From assembly GCA_002440065.1 (NCBI GenBank), contig DJRK01000152.1, forward strand, positions 994-6,472: a stretch of DNA of 5,479 nt. Reading direction: 5' to 3'. The stretch comes from Atopobium sp. UBA6362. Lineage in GTDB: Bacteria > Actinomycetota > Coriobacteriia > Coriobacteriales > Atopobiaceae. Shown piece after piece: positions 1 to 5,273 of this stretch (position 1 is the first letter of the stretch; the number at the start of each line of letters is the position of its first letter). Under the pieces are notes generated by a model. That model worked only from the letters and a program-made list of their open reading frames with translations, had not been told where the DNA came from and searched no databases. The position numbers were made by a program, and so were the translations under genes.

Positions 1-62
1 CGGCGGGCTGCAGGTCGCAGGTGGGCCGCAGCTGGACGGCGGGCTGCAGGTCGCAGGTGGGC
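1..62 (-). repeat. In-frame tandem repeat, 36-bp period, inside the ABC ATPase gene
   Basis: Bases 1-26 and 37-62 are identical over 26 bases, giving a period of 36 bp, which is exactly 12 codons. The 10 bases between the copies (27-36) show only weak similarity to the bases following the second copy. On the minus strand each copy encodes PTCDLQPA in the ATPase frame, so copy-number change would not shift the frame. The array reaches the window edge, so more copies may lie beyond it. Confidence 0.85.
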
Positions 63-334
63 TGCGAGCAAACGGCTGGGCACGGCCCCACGACTTCGCC
101 GGCGAGGGGCACAACGAGCCCCATCAACAGGTTGAGCAGCGTGGTCTTGCCCGCGCCGGACGGGCCTTTGATCACGTGCACGCGACCGGCCTCGAACTCG
201 GCGCTTACGTGTGCGAGCACGGGGGCGCGGTCGTCGTAACCCACCGACACGTCGCGCAACTCATAGGCGAACGAGGAGCCGGCGGACGCGGGGTCCTTCT
301 TTGCAGCGGCGTCTCTCACGGCCTCGTCTCCCAT
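1..334 (-). CDS. ABC transporter ATP-binding protein, NitT/TauT (SsuB-like) type, N-terminal part
   Basis: This is the ATPase subunit that would power the permease encoded just upstream; only the first 111 codons lie in the window and the 3' part is cut off. The start is ATG at 334, with GGAG five bases upstream, and the frame overlaps the end of the permease gene by 19 bp, as in translationally coupled ABC operons. Residues 22-56 form the usual first strands (FAYELRDVSVGYDDRAPVLA, then the segment ending VHVIKG). Walker A is GPSGAGKTT at residues 57-65, followed by LLNLLMGLVVPLAGEV. A Q-loop would normally follow soon after. Instead residues 85-111 are Cys-, Pro- and Gln-rich and partly repeated (PTCDLQPA twice). 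Signature and Walker B motifs lie outside the window. The family call is strong. The subfamily rests mainly on the neighbours, and whether the gene is functional cannot be judged here. Confidence 0.85.
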   Translation of the reverse strand, partial: MGDEAVRDAAAKKDPASAGSSFAYELRDVSVGYDDRAPVLAHVSAEFEAGRVHVIKGPSGAGKTTLLNLLMGLVVPLAGEVVGPCPAVCSQPTCDLQPAVQLRPTCDLQPA

Positions 335-1116
335 CTGCGCTCCACTGCGGCGAGGACGCGGCCAAGCACGGCCTCGATCGCCACGCTCAAAGCCACGATC
401 GCGAGCGTCCAGGCAAAGAGGTCCGGCGTATCGAGGTAGACCTTCGCGTCGTACAGGTGGACGCCGATGCTCGGGTCGGGCAGGCCGATGACCTCGGCCG
501 CGATGCCGCTTTTCCACGCGAGGCCCACCGCGAGCGAGAGGCCGGCACGCAGGTAAGGCAGGACCTCGGCCGCGTACACGGTGCGGACGCGGTCCCATCC
601 GCGCACGCCAAAGACGTCCGCCATCTGGAGCAGCTGGGGATCGGTCTGGTCGATGCCCTCGAGGACGTTCGTGTACACGATGGGAAATGTCATCAAGAAC
701 GAAATCATCACCGAGAGGTTGCGCGACGGCACCCAGATGAGCAGCAAGATGACGAACGAGGCTACCGGCGCCGCCTTTACGGCTCCCACCAGCGGGGCAA
801 GAAGCTCGCGAACCGCACGTGCCCGGCTCGCCGCGGCTGCAAGGAGCACGGCCGCCACGGTCGCCGTTGCGAAACCGAGGGCGATCCTTGCGAGCGATAT
901 CCCTATCGAGCGCCAGAACGAGGCGTCGAGCGCGAGCTCGCCGAGCCGCGCGAGCACCTCGAGCGGGCCCACGAGGATGATGCGCGAGCCGATCGCGGCG
1001 GCCGCGACCTGCCACACAATGAGCCAGAAGCAAATTGCGCCGAGTCGCAGGGCCCAGCGGCGGGCCCTCGGCACCTCGGTTTTCTTTGTTGCGTTATTTA
1101 TGTTTGGGGCGGGCAT
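316..1116 (-). CDS. ABC transporter permease, NitT/TauT (SsuC-like) family
   Basis: This is the inner-membrane channel subunit of a nitrate/sulfonate/taurine-type importer, 266 residues, close to the usual 250-270 of the family. About six hydrophobic segments are visible, near residues 24-43, 74-96, 107-129, 134-150, 191-210 and 234-255. The cytoplasmic EAA-type coupling loop is recognisable at residues 181-202 (YAAEVLPYLRAGLSLAVGLA and following), with the conserved Gly at 192; this loop contacts the ATPase. The helix-rich core LLAPLVGAVKAAPVASFVIL is typical of the family. The gene begins 21 bp after the stop of the binding-protein gene and its end overlaps the ATPase start, so the three form one operon. 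The ATG at 1116 lacks a clear Shine-Dalgarno site; a GTG at codon 15 (EVP) is a possible alternative. The transported compound cannot be told from this subunit. Confidence 0.93.
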   Translation of the reverse strand: MPAPNINNATKKTEVPRARRWALRLGAICFWLIVWQVAAAAIGSRIILVGPLEVLARLGELALDASFWRSIGISLARIALGFATATVAAVLLAAAASRARAVRELLAPLVGAVKAAPVASFVILLLIWVPSRNLSVMISFLMTFPIVYTNVLEGIDQTDPQLLQMADVFGVRGWDRVRTVYAAEVLPYLRAGLSLAVGLAWKSGIAAEVIGLPDPSIGVHLYDAKVYLDTPDLFAWTLAIVALSVAIEAVLGRVLAAVERRWETRP

Positions 1117-1137
1117 CGCCGATCGGCCAGGCGCGGC

Positions 1138-2163
1138 TTAGGCGCCGTAGTAGAAGTCGTCGCCGGGAAGCTTGCCGCCGACGGCCTGGGCGTTTTGCCC
1201 CTCGAGGACCTCGAGGTAGCCGGAGAGCTCGTCCTTCATCTGCGCGCCGTCGACGTAGGTGATGTTGCACGCGGGGATGGCCTTGGCGGCGACGGCCTCG
1301 GGCACGATGTCGTAGCTGCCCACGAGCTTGGCGGCGTCGGCCACGTTCGCGTTCACGTAGTCGACCGACTCGGCGTAGTGGCCGAGGAAGGCGTCGACCG
1401 CGGCGGGGTTCTGGTCGGCGAACTCGGAGCGCACGATCGCGACGCCCGTGATGAGCTTGCCGTTGTCGCCCGCCGACTCCCACTCCTTGTTCAGGTCGAG
1501 TGCCACGCGGATCTGGTCGTTCTTGGTCTGGGCGGTGGTCACGAAGGGCTGCGGGAGCATGGCCAGCGCCGTCGCGTCCTCGGCGAGGGCGGCGACGCAC
1601 TCGGCGTGCTCGGACTTCCACTCAATCGTGACGTCGGACTCGGGGTCGAGGCCGTTCTGGCGCAGAACGTACTCGAGGGCGTACTGGGGCGTGGCGCCCT
1701 TGCCGGCGGAATAGATGGTTCGGCCCTTGAGGTCGGCAACGGTCTGGACGTCGTCGCCCAACTCGCAGATGTAAAGGACGCCCAGCGTGTTGATGGCGAT
1801 GACGCGGACGCCGCCCTCGGTCTTGTTGTAGAGGACGGAGGCGAGGTTGGCGGGGACCGCCGCGATGTCGACCTCGGACTTGGAGATGAGCGGGGCTACC
1901 TCGTCTGCCGAGGCGACGATCTGGAAGGAGTAGTCGTTGTCCTTGAGGTTGCCGGCATCCGACTCGCTCATGAAGCGGACGAGGCCCATGGCGGTCGGCC
2001 CCTTGAGGGCGGCGGCGCGAACGGCGACGGGGGCGGAGTCGGCCTCGGCATCGTCCGCCTGGGACGCAGGCTCCTGGGTCTTGGCAGTCGAGCCGCAGGC
2101 GGCAAGGGTCGTAGCTGCAGTCGCGGCGCCTGCAAGCTGCAGGAACTTCCTTCTGGTAAGCAT
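1138..2163 (-). CDS. ABC transporter substrate-binding lipoprotein, NitT/TauT / NMT1-like, with Tat-type signal
   Basis: This is the extracytoplasmic solute-binding protein of the importer, 341 residues. The frame stays open upstream to 2226, but ATG at 2161-2163 is chosen because GGGAGGA lies seven bases upstream and the protein then begins with a proper signal peptide: MLTRRKFLQLAG. The twin-arginine motif TRRKFL, followed by a short hydrophobic stretch and the lipobox LAAC, points to Tat export and lipid attachment at Cys23. An acidic Ala/Ser-rich linker follows, then a type II binding-protein fold. Recognisable family stretches are ALKGPTAMGLVRFM, VDIAAVPANLASVLYNK and LKGRTIYSAGKGATPQYAL. 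Relatives bind nitrate, sulfonates, taurine or pyrimidine precursors of thiamine. Nothing visible fixes the ligand, and no neighbouring enzyme gene suggests one. It is the first gene of the operon, so any control of the importer should act upstream of it. Confidence 0.93.
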   Translation of the reverse strand: MLTRRKFLQLAGAATAATTLAACGSTAKTQEPASQADDAEADSAPVAVRAAALKGPTAMGLVRFMSESDAGNLKDNDYSFQIVASADEVAPLISKSEVDIAAVPANLASVLYNKTEGGVRVIAINTLGVLYICELGDDVQTVADLKGRTIYSAGKGATPQYALEYVLRQNGLDPESDVTIEWKSEHAECVAALAEDATALAMLPQPFVTTAQTKNDQIRVALDLNKEWESAGDNGKLITGVAIVRSEFADQNPAAVDAFLGHYAESVDYVNANVADAAKLVGSYDIVPEAVAAKAIPACNITYVDGAQMKDELSGYLEVLEGQNAQAVGGKLPGDDFYYGA

Positions 2164-2170
2164 AGGGCGG

Positions 2171-2177
2171 TCCTCCC
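2171..2177 (-). promoter_or_regulatory. Ribosome binding site deciding the start of the substrate-binding protein
   Basis: On the minus strand these bases read GGGAGGA, with seven bases to the ATG at 2163. This settles the start against the longer open frame, whose extra 21 codons encode a non-signal-like Arg-rich stretch. Confidence 0.8.
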
Positions 2178-2198
2178 GAACTGTTTGTTTGCCCGTCA

Positions 2199-2228
2199 AC
2201 GATAGCACCGCGGCGCGACGGGCCACAA
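2199..2228 (-). promoter_or_regulatory. Possible sigma70-type promoter of the ABC importer operon
   Basis: On the minus strand TTGTGG (2223-2228) and TATCGT (2199-2204) are separated by 18 bases. They would place the transcription start about 30 bases before the binding-protein ATG. Both hexamers deviate from consensus (TTGACA, TATAAT) and the region is GC-rich, so this is a candidate only. Confidence 0.35.
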
Positions 2229-2256
2229 CGCCGCTGGGAAGGATGGGACGCCGCTG
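2228..2256. repeat. Short direct repeat, 9 bp, spaced 20 bp, beside the operon promoter
   Basis: ACGCCGCTG occurs at 2228-2236 and again at 2248-2256. The 20-bp spacing is about two helical turns, which would place both copies on the same face of the DNA. The first copy touches the candidate -35 hexamer of the ABC operon. It may be an operator, or simply GC-rich chance. Confidence 0.35.
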
Positions 2257-2343
2257 ACCGATTGGGCTGCCCGCGACGAGCGGGCGAGCGGCTGCCCAAA
2301 GGCGCCCGCGGGCGGGCTCTGGAGCGGAAAATGGGCAACGGCT

Positions 2344-2431
2344 CGAAACCGACCATGCCCACCCGTGAGTTAGCCTTGGCTTCTATTCGAGAAACGGCCT
2401 TGGGAGATTCGGGTGGGCATGGTCGATTTCG
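2344..2431. repeat. Long near-perfect inverted repeat, 22-bp arms, 44-bp spacer
   Basis: The left arm (2344-2365) and right arm (2410-2431) are reverse complements at 21 of 22 positions; the single mismatch is C2350 versus A2426. The core of the right arm reads GGGTGGGCATGGTCG. The dyad centre falls at about 2387.5. Almost exactly there, TTCT (2381-2384) and AGAA (2390-2393) form a second small inverted repeat. The spacer also holds a direct repeat GCCTTGG at 2373-2379 and 2397-2403. It could be a pair of operator sites, a stem-loop in the 5' leader of the hydrolase transcript, or the remnant of a small inverted-repeat element. Only the symmetry is directly seen. Confidence 0.85.
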
Positions 2432-2487
2432 GGACCCATCGATACGCGAGGCCCGATTCGAGCCAGCCAGGGCCGGTAGCAGCCGCA

Positions 2488-2503
2488 ACGGCCGCGCCCA
2501 CCG
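2488..2503 (+). repeat. Weak further copy of the inverted-repeat core
   Basis: ACGGCCGCGCCCACCG matches the 2548-2563 copy at 13 of 16 positions and the 2349-2364 copy at 11 of 16. The shared part is CGCCCACCG. It is too degenerate to be secure by itself and is listed because it lies between stronger copies. Confidence 0.25.
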
Positions 2504-2547
2504 ATTGCGCGATAGCCGCGCCCCGTCCAAGGGAACACTGAATCCAC

Positions 2548-2563
2548 CCGACCACGCCCACCG
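2548..2563 (+). repeat. Third copy of the inverted-repeat core, just upstream of the hydrolase start
   Basis: CCGACCACGCCCACCG matches the left arm core at 2349-2364 in 14 of 16 positions and has the same orientation as that arm. It ends 10 bases before the hydrolase ATG and abuts the AAAGG ribosome site (2564-2568). A protein or RNA element acting here could affect translation or transcription of the hydrolase-glpK pair. Confidence 0.45.
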
Positions 2564-2573
2564 AAAGGCACCC

Positions 2574-3563
2574 ATGATCATCGAGGATCTCACCTTCCCC
2601 TCAGCAGACGGTGCATCGACCATCCACGCTCGGCTCTGGAAGCCCGATAGCTGCGCAAACGGGTCCGGAGCCGCCCCACGCGGCATCGTCCAGGTCGTCC
2701 ACGGCATGAGCGAGCACATCCGCCGCTACGACGAGTTCGCGCGCTTCCTCGTGGGCCGCGGCTACGCCGTGTGCGGAGACGACCACATAGGTCACGGTGC
2801 GTCAGCTCCCCCGCACAAGCGCGGCTGCATGCCCGCCAAGGACGGCAACGAAGTTCTCATCGCCGACGAGCACGAGCTCAGAGGGCTTGTGGCGCAGCAA
2901 TTCCCCGCTGAAACGCCGTACGTCTTCTTTGGCCACTCGATGGGCAGTTTCATCACACGCTGCTACCTGGGCCGCCATGGAGAGGGGCTCGCCGCGGCCG
3001 TCGTCTGCGGCACGGGAACGATTCCCATCGCGGTCTCCAAGGCCGGCCATGCCGTCGCGCGGGCGGTCTCGGCCGTGCGCGGAGAAGACCATCGCTCGAA
3101 GCTCCTCGACTCGATGGGCGCCGGTGGCTACAGCAAGAAGGTCCCCGGCCCCACCGGCTTGGAATGGCTGTCCCACAACAAGGACAACGTGCGCGCATAC
3201 CTTGACGACGAGGAGTGCGGGTTCATGTTCTCGGCCGGGGGCTACGCGTCGCTCACGGCCCTCACGGCCGAGGCATGTTCGCGCAGCTGCGCGCAAAACA
3301 CGCCCAACGACCTGCCGCTCCTTTACATCGCAGGAGACGGCGACCCCGTAGGCGACATGGGCCGAGGGGTCCGCGCGGCGGCCAAGCTCGCCAAGGACGC
3401 CGGTTGCTCAGACGTCACCTGCAAGATTTACGAGCACATGCGGCATGAAATCTTGAACGAGAAGGGCCGGGGAACAGTCTTTGAGGATATGGCCGGCTGG
3501 CTCGACTCGCGCATTCCCGTCAAGCCGGGCACGAGCCCGACCGACACCGACATCGAAATCTAG
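2574..3563 (+). CDS. Alpha/beta hydrolase, serine aminopeptidase S33 / monoacylglycerol lipase-like
   Basis: This is a 329-residue hydrolase of the Hydrolase_4 (lysophospholipase / monoacylglycerol lipase) group. Start ATG 2574 has AAAGG five bases upstream and begins directly with the fold's first strands (MIIEDLTFPSADG). The frame is open back to 2262, but that extension is Arg-rich and crosses the inverted repeat. Visible motifs are the oxyanion-hole stretch VVHGMSEH (41-48), DDHIGHGAS (69-77), the nucleophile elbow GHSMGS with Ser122, the acid in AGDGDPVGD (Asp257), and RHEILNE with His291. The triad Ser122-Asp257-His291 is therefore complete. The segment around 150-220 would be the lid that shapes the substrate pocket. 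There is no signal peptide, so it acts in the cytoplasm. The 45-bp gap to glycerol kinase suggests the substrate is a glycerol ester. The exact substrate is inference; another carboxylester is possible. Confidence 0.9.
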   Translation: MIIEDLTFPSADGASTIHARLWKPDSCANGSGAAPRGIVQVVHGMSEHIRRYDEFARFLVGRGYAVCGDDHIGHGASAPPHKRGCMPAKDGNEVLIADEHELRGLVAQQFPAETPYVFFGHSMGSFITRCYLGRHGEGLAAAVVCGTGTIPIAVSKAGHAVARAVSAVRGEDHRSKLLDSMGAGGYSKKVPGPTGLEWLSHNKDNVRAYLDDEECGFMFSAGGYASLTALTAEACSRSCAQNTPNDLPLLYIAGDGDPVGDMGRGVRAAAKLAKDAGCSDVTCKIYEHMRHEILNEKGRGTVFEDMAGWLDSRIPVKPGTSPTDTDIEI

Positions 3564-3593
3564 CGACCTCACGACCCGGCAACCCGCGACCCC

Positions 3594-3601
3594 AAGGAGG
3601 G
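3594..3601 (+). promoter_or_regulatory. Strong ribosome binding site of glpK
   Basis: AAGGAGGG lies seven bases before ATG 3609. It is almost a full anti-16S match and much stronger than the site of the upstream hydrolase, which suggests the kinase is made in greater amount if both come from one transcript. Confidence 0.85.
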
Positions 3602-3608
3602 CAGCCCC

Positions 3609-5102
3609 ATGACCAAGAAGTACGTGATCGCACTCGATCAGGGGACCACGAGCTCGCGCGCCGTTCTTATCGACTGCAAGGGGCGCATGGTCGACGTGGT
3701 CCAGCGTCTCTTTGAGCAGATCTTCCCCCACCCCGGATGGGTCGAGCACAACCCGCAAGAAATCCTCTTCTCGCAGCTCGGGTGCCTCACGGAGCTTGTG
3801 AACAAGCACGGACTCGGCGCCGACGACATCGATTCCATCGGCATCGACAACCAGCGCGAGACGACCATCGTCTGGGACCCGTCGACGGGCGCGCCCGTGT
3901 GCAACGCCATCGTGTGGCAATGCCGCCGCACGTCCCAGATGGTCGAGGAGACCTGCAGCGACCCCCAGGTCGCGGCGATGATCCGCGCAAAGACGGGGCT
4001 TCTCCCCGACGCGTACTTCTCGGCGAGCAAAATCGCTTGGATACTGCGCAACGTGCCGGGAGCGCAGGAGCGGGCCCGCGCGGGCGAACTGCTCTTTGGC
4101 ACGGTGGACACGTGGCTCATCTGGGTCCTCACGGGCGGGCTCGTCCACGCGACCGACCCCACGAACGCCAGCCGCACGATGCTCTACGACATCCACAAGG
4201 GGCGCTGGGACGAGGATCTGCTGGAGATGTGGGACATCCCGGCCTCGATGATGCCCGAGGTCAGGCCCAGCTCCGGCTTCTTTGGCGAGACGAGCTACCC
4301 CGGGGTGCCCGCCGGCATCCCGATCACGGGGGTGGCGGGCGATCAGCAGGCGGCGCTCTTTGGTCAGTGCTGCTTTGAGGCGGGGCAGGCCAAGAATACC
4401 TACGGCACCGGCTGCTTCATGCTGCTGCACACCGGGCGCGACGCGCGCACGAGCTCGCACAACCTCGTGACGACCATCGCCGCGAGCGCACCGGGGTCCA
4501 CGGGACCCGAGTACGCGCTCGAGGGGTCGGTCTTCGTGGCAGGCGCGCTCATCCAGTGGCTCCGCGACGAGCTGGGCATCATCGGCTCCGCGGCGGAGAC
4601 GGAGGCGCTCGCGCAGAGCGTCCCGAACACGGGCGGGGTCTACATCGTGCCCGCGTTCACCGGGCTGGGTGCCCCGTGGTGGAAGCCCGAGGCCCGCGGG
4701 GCGATCTATGGTCTCACGCGCGGGACGGGGCGCGCGGAACTGGCACGGGCCGCGCTCGAGTCGCTCGCCTACCAGATTCGTGACCTCGCAGACGCGATGG
4801 CGGCCGACGCGGGCGCCGGGCTCGACGTCCTCAACGTGGACGGCGGCGCAAGCGCGAACAACTTCCTCATGCAGTTCCAGGCGGACATCCTGGGCTGCGA
4901 GCTCAGGCGACCGCAAAACCTGGAGACCACTTCGCTCGGCGCGGCGTATCTCGCAGGACTCTCCACCGGCTTCTGGAGCGGGACGGACGAACTGCGGGAA
5001 CTCCGCTCCAGCGACGACGTCTTCCGTCGGCAGATGGCCCAGTCGGAAACCGAGGCGCTTCTCGCCGGGTGGCACGACGCGATCAGGCGAACAACGAGCT
5101 AG
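3609..5102 (+). CDS. glpK: Glycerol kinase
   Basis: Glycerol kinase phosphorylates glycerol with ATP to sn-glycerol 3-phosphate in the cytoplasm, the entry step of glycerol into lipid synthesis and glycolysis. The protein has 497 residues (E. coli GlpK about 502) and aligns nearly without gaps through the first half. FGGY-kinase landmarks are present: phosphate loop DQGTTSSR (10-17), substrate residues Arg83-Glu84 in NQRET, Tyr136 in AYFSASK, catalytic Asp245 in GVAGDQQAALFG, KNTYGTGCF (262-270), GLGAPWWKPEARGAIYGLTR, and VDGGASANNFLMQFQADILG near the C-terminal ATP site. Residues 197-273 hold no histidine, so the HPr-phosphorylated histidine of enterococcal and bacillar kinases seems absent. 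The segment matching the IIA-Glc site of E. coli (FRPGIETTERNY) reads FRRQMAQSETEA, so that control is also unlikely. No glycerol facilitator or glycerol-3-phosphate dehydrogenase gene is in the window. Confidence 0.98.
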   Translation: MTKKYVIALDQGTTSSRAVLIDCKGRMVDVVQRLFEQIFPHPGWVEHNPQEILFSQLGCLTELVNKHGLGADDIDSIGIDNQRETTIVWDPSTGAPVCNAIVWQCRRTSQMVEETCSDPQVAAMIRAKTGLLPDAYFSASKIAWILRNVPGAQERARAGELLFGTVDTWLIWVLTGGLVHATDPTNASRTMLYDIHKGRWDEDLLEMWDIPASMMPEVRPSSGFFGETSYPGVPAGIPITGVAGDQQAALFGQCCFEAGQAKNTYGTGCFMLLHTGRDARTSSHNLVTTIAASAPGSTGPEYALEGSVFVAGALIQWLRDELGIIGSAAETEALAQSVPNTGGVYIVPAFTGLGAPWWKPEARGAIYGLTRGTGRAELARAALESLAYQIRDLADAMAADAGAGLDVLNVDGGASANNFLMQFQADILGCELRRPQNLETTSLGAAYLAGLSTGFWSGTDELRELRSSDDVFRRQMAQSETEALLAGWHDAIRRTTS

Positions 5103-5129
5103 CCTACAGGCCGAACAGGCAGGTCAGCG

Positions 5130-5184
5130 GACTCAATGAGTCGGGGAACGGGCCAAGAAGACCTGAACCCCGACCCGTTGAGTC
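5130..5184. terminator. Imperfect 17-bp hairpin downstream of glpK, possible terminator
   Basis: Arms 5130-5146 and 5168-5184 pair at 15 of 17 Watson-Crick positions; in the glpK transcript one exception is a U-G wobble and the other an A-C mismatch. The loop is 21 bases. The left arm itself contains the short dyad GACTCA-A-TGAGTC (5130-5142). No T-run follows on either strand, so it is not a classic intrinsic terminator. It could stabilise the 3' end of the mRNA or work together with Rho. Confidence 0.5.
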
Positions 5185-5210
5185 GAGCCGCCGTCGAGTC
5201 ATGCTCCGCC

Positions 5211-5260
5211 GAGCTAAGCCAAGCCACGCCGAACCGAGTCAATCCAAGCCAAGCCAAGCC
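5211..5260. repeat. Degenerate pentanucleotide array (AAGCC-like units)
   Basis: Read in steps of five from 5211, the units are GAGCT, AAGCC, AAGCC, ACGCC, GAACC, GAGTC, AATCC, AAGCC, AAGCC, AAGCC. Looser units of the same kind (GAGTC, GAGCC, GAGTC) continue left to about 5180. By hand count, 5201-5270 on the plus strand has 27 C, 15 G, 23 A and 5 T. This C-rich, G-poor, unstructured character resembles Rho-loading sites at the 3' end of transcripts. The array ends 13 bp before the stop codon of the convergent gene. Confidence 0.7.
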
Positions 5261-5273
5261 AAAGACCGACGGC

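Larger units (their letters stand above)
2164..2573. other. Divergent intergenic region between the ABC operon and the hydrolase-glpK pair
   Basis: This 410-bp stretch holds the start signals of two divergent transcription units. I see the candidate ABC-operon promoter and ribosome site at its left end, a small perfect 6-bp hairpin (2269-2274 with 2280-2285), a 12-bp GC palindrome at 2303-2314, and the long inverted repeat at 2344-2431 with two related motifs to its right. I find no convincing small gene. Frames that stay open through the region are Arg-rich and lack ribosome sites. I could not identify the hydrolase promoter with confidence. No TPP-riboswitch consensus is recognisable upstream of the binding protein. 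Confidence 0.7.

Noticed and set aside
211..2205. Very long plus-strand open frame (664 codons) opposite the permease and binding protein
   Set aside because: It is antisense to two clearly recognisable genes, is Arg/His/Gly/Val-rich with no domain, and is the expected mirror of GC-rich codon use.
2164..2280. TPP riboswitch upstream of the NMT1-like binding protein
   Set aside because: The minus-strand leader shows none of the conserved CTGAGA / ACCTGATC segments.
2344..2431. Insertion sequence or MITE with terminal inverted repeats
   Set aside because: No transposase, no flanking target duplication that I can see, and only 88 bp in all. It is kept as an inverted repeat only.
2370..2561. 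Small minus-strand frame of 63 codons in the divergent gap
   Set aside because: It has no ribosome site, a non-ATG start and composition typical of chance GC-rich frames.
2262..2573. N-terminal extension of the hydrolase, 104 extra codons
   Set aside because: The extension is Arg-rich, has no family match that I recognise and crosses the inverted repeat. The family's normal start and a ribosome site coincide at 2574.
3408..5075. Minus-strand open frame (555 codons) opposite glpK
   Set aside because: glpK is unambiguous on the plus strand; the antisense product is low-complexity and starts without a ribosome site.
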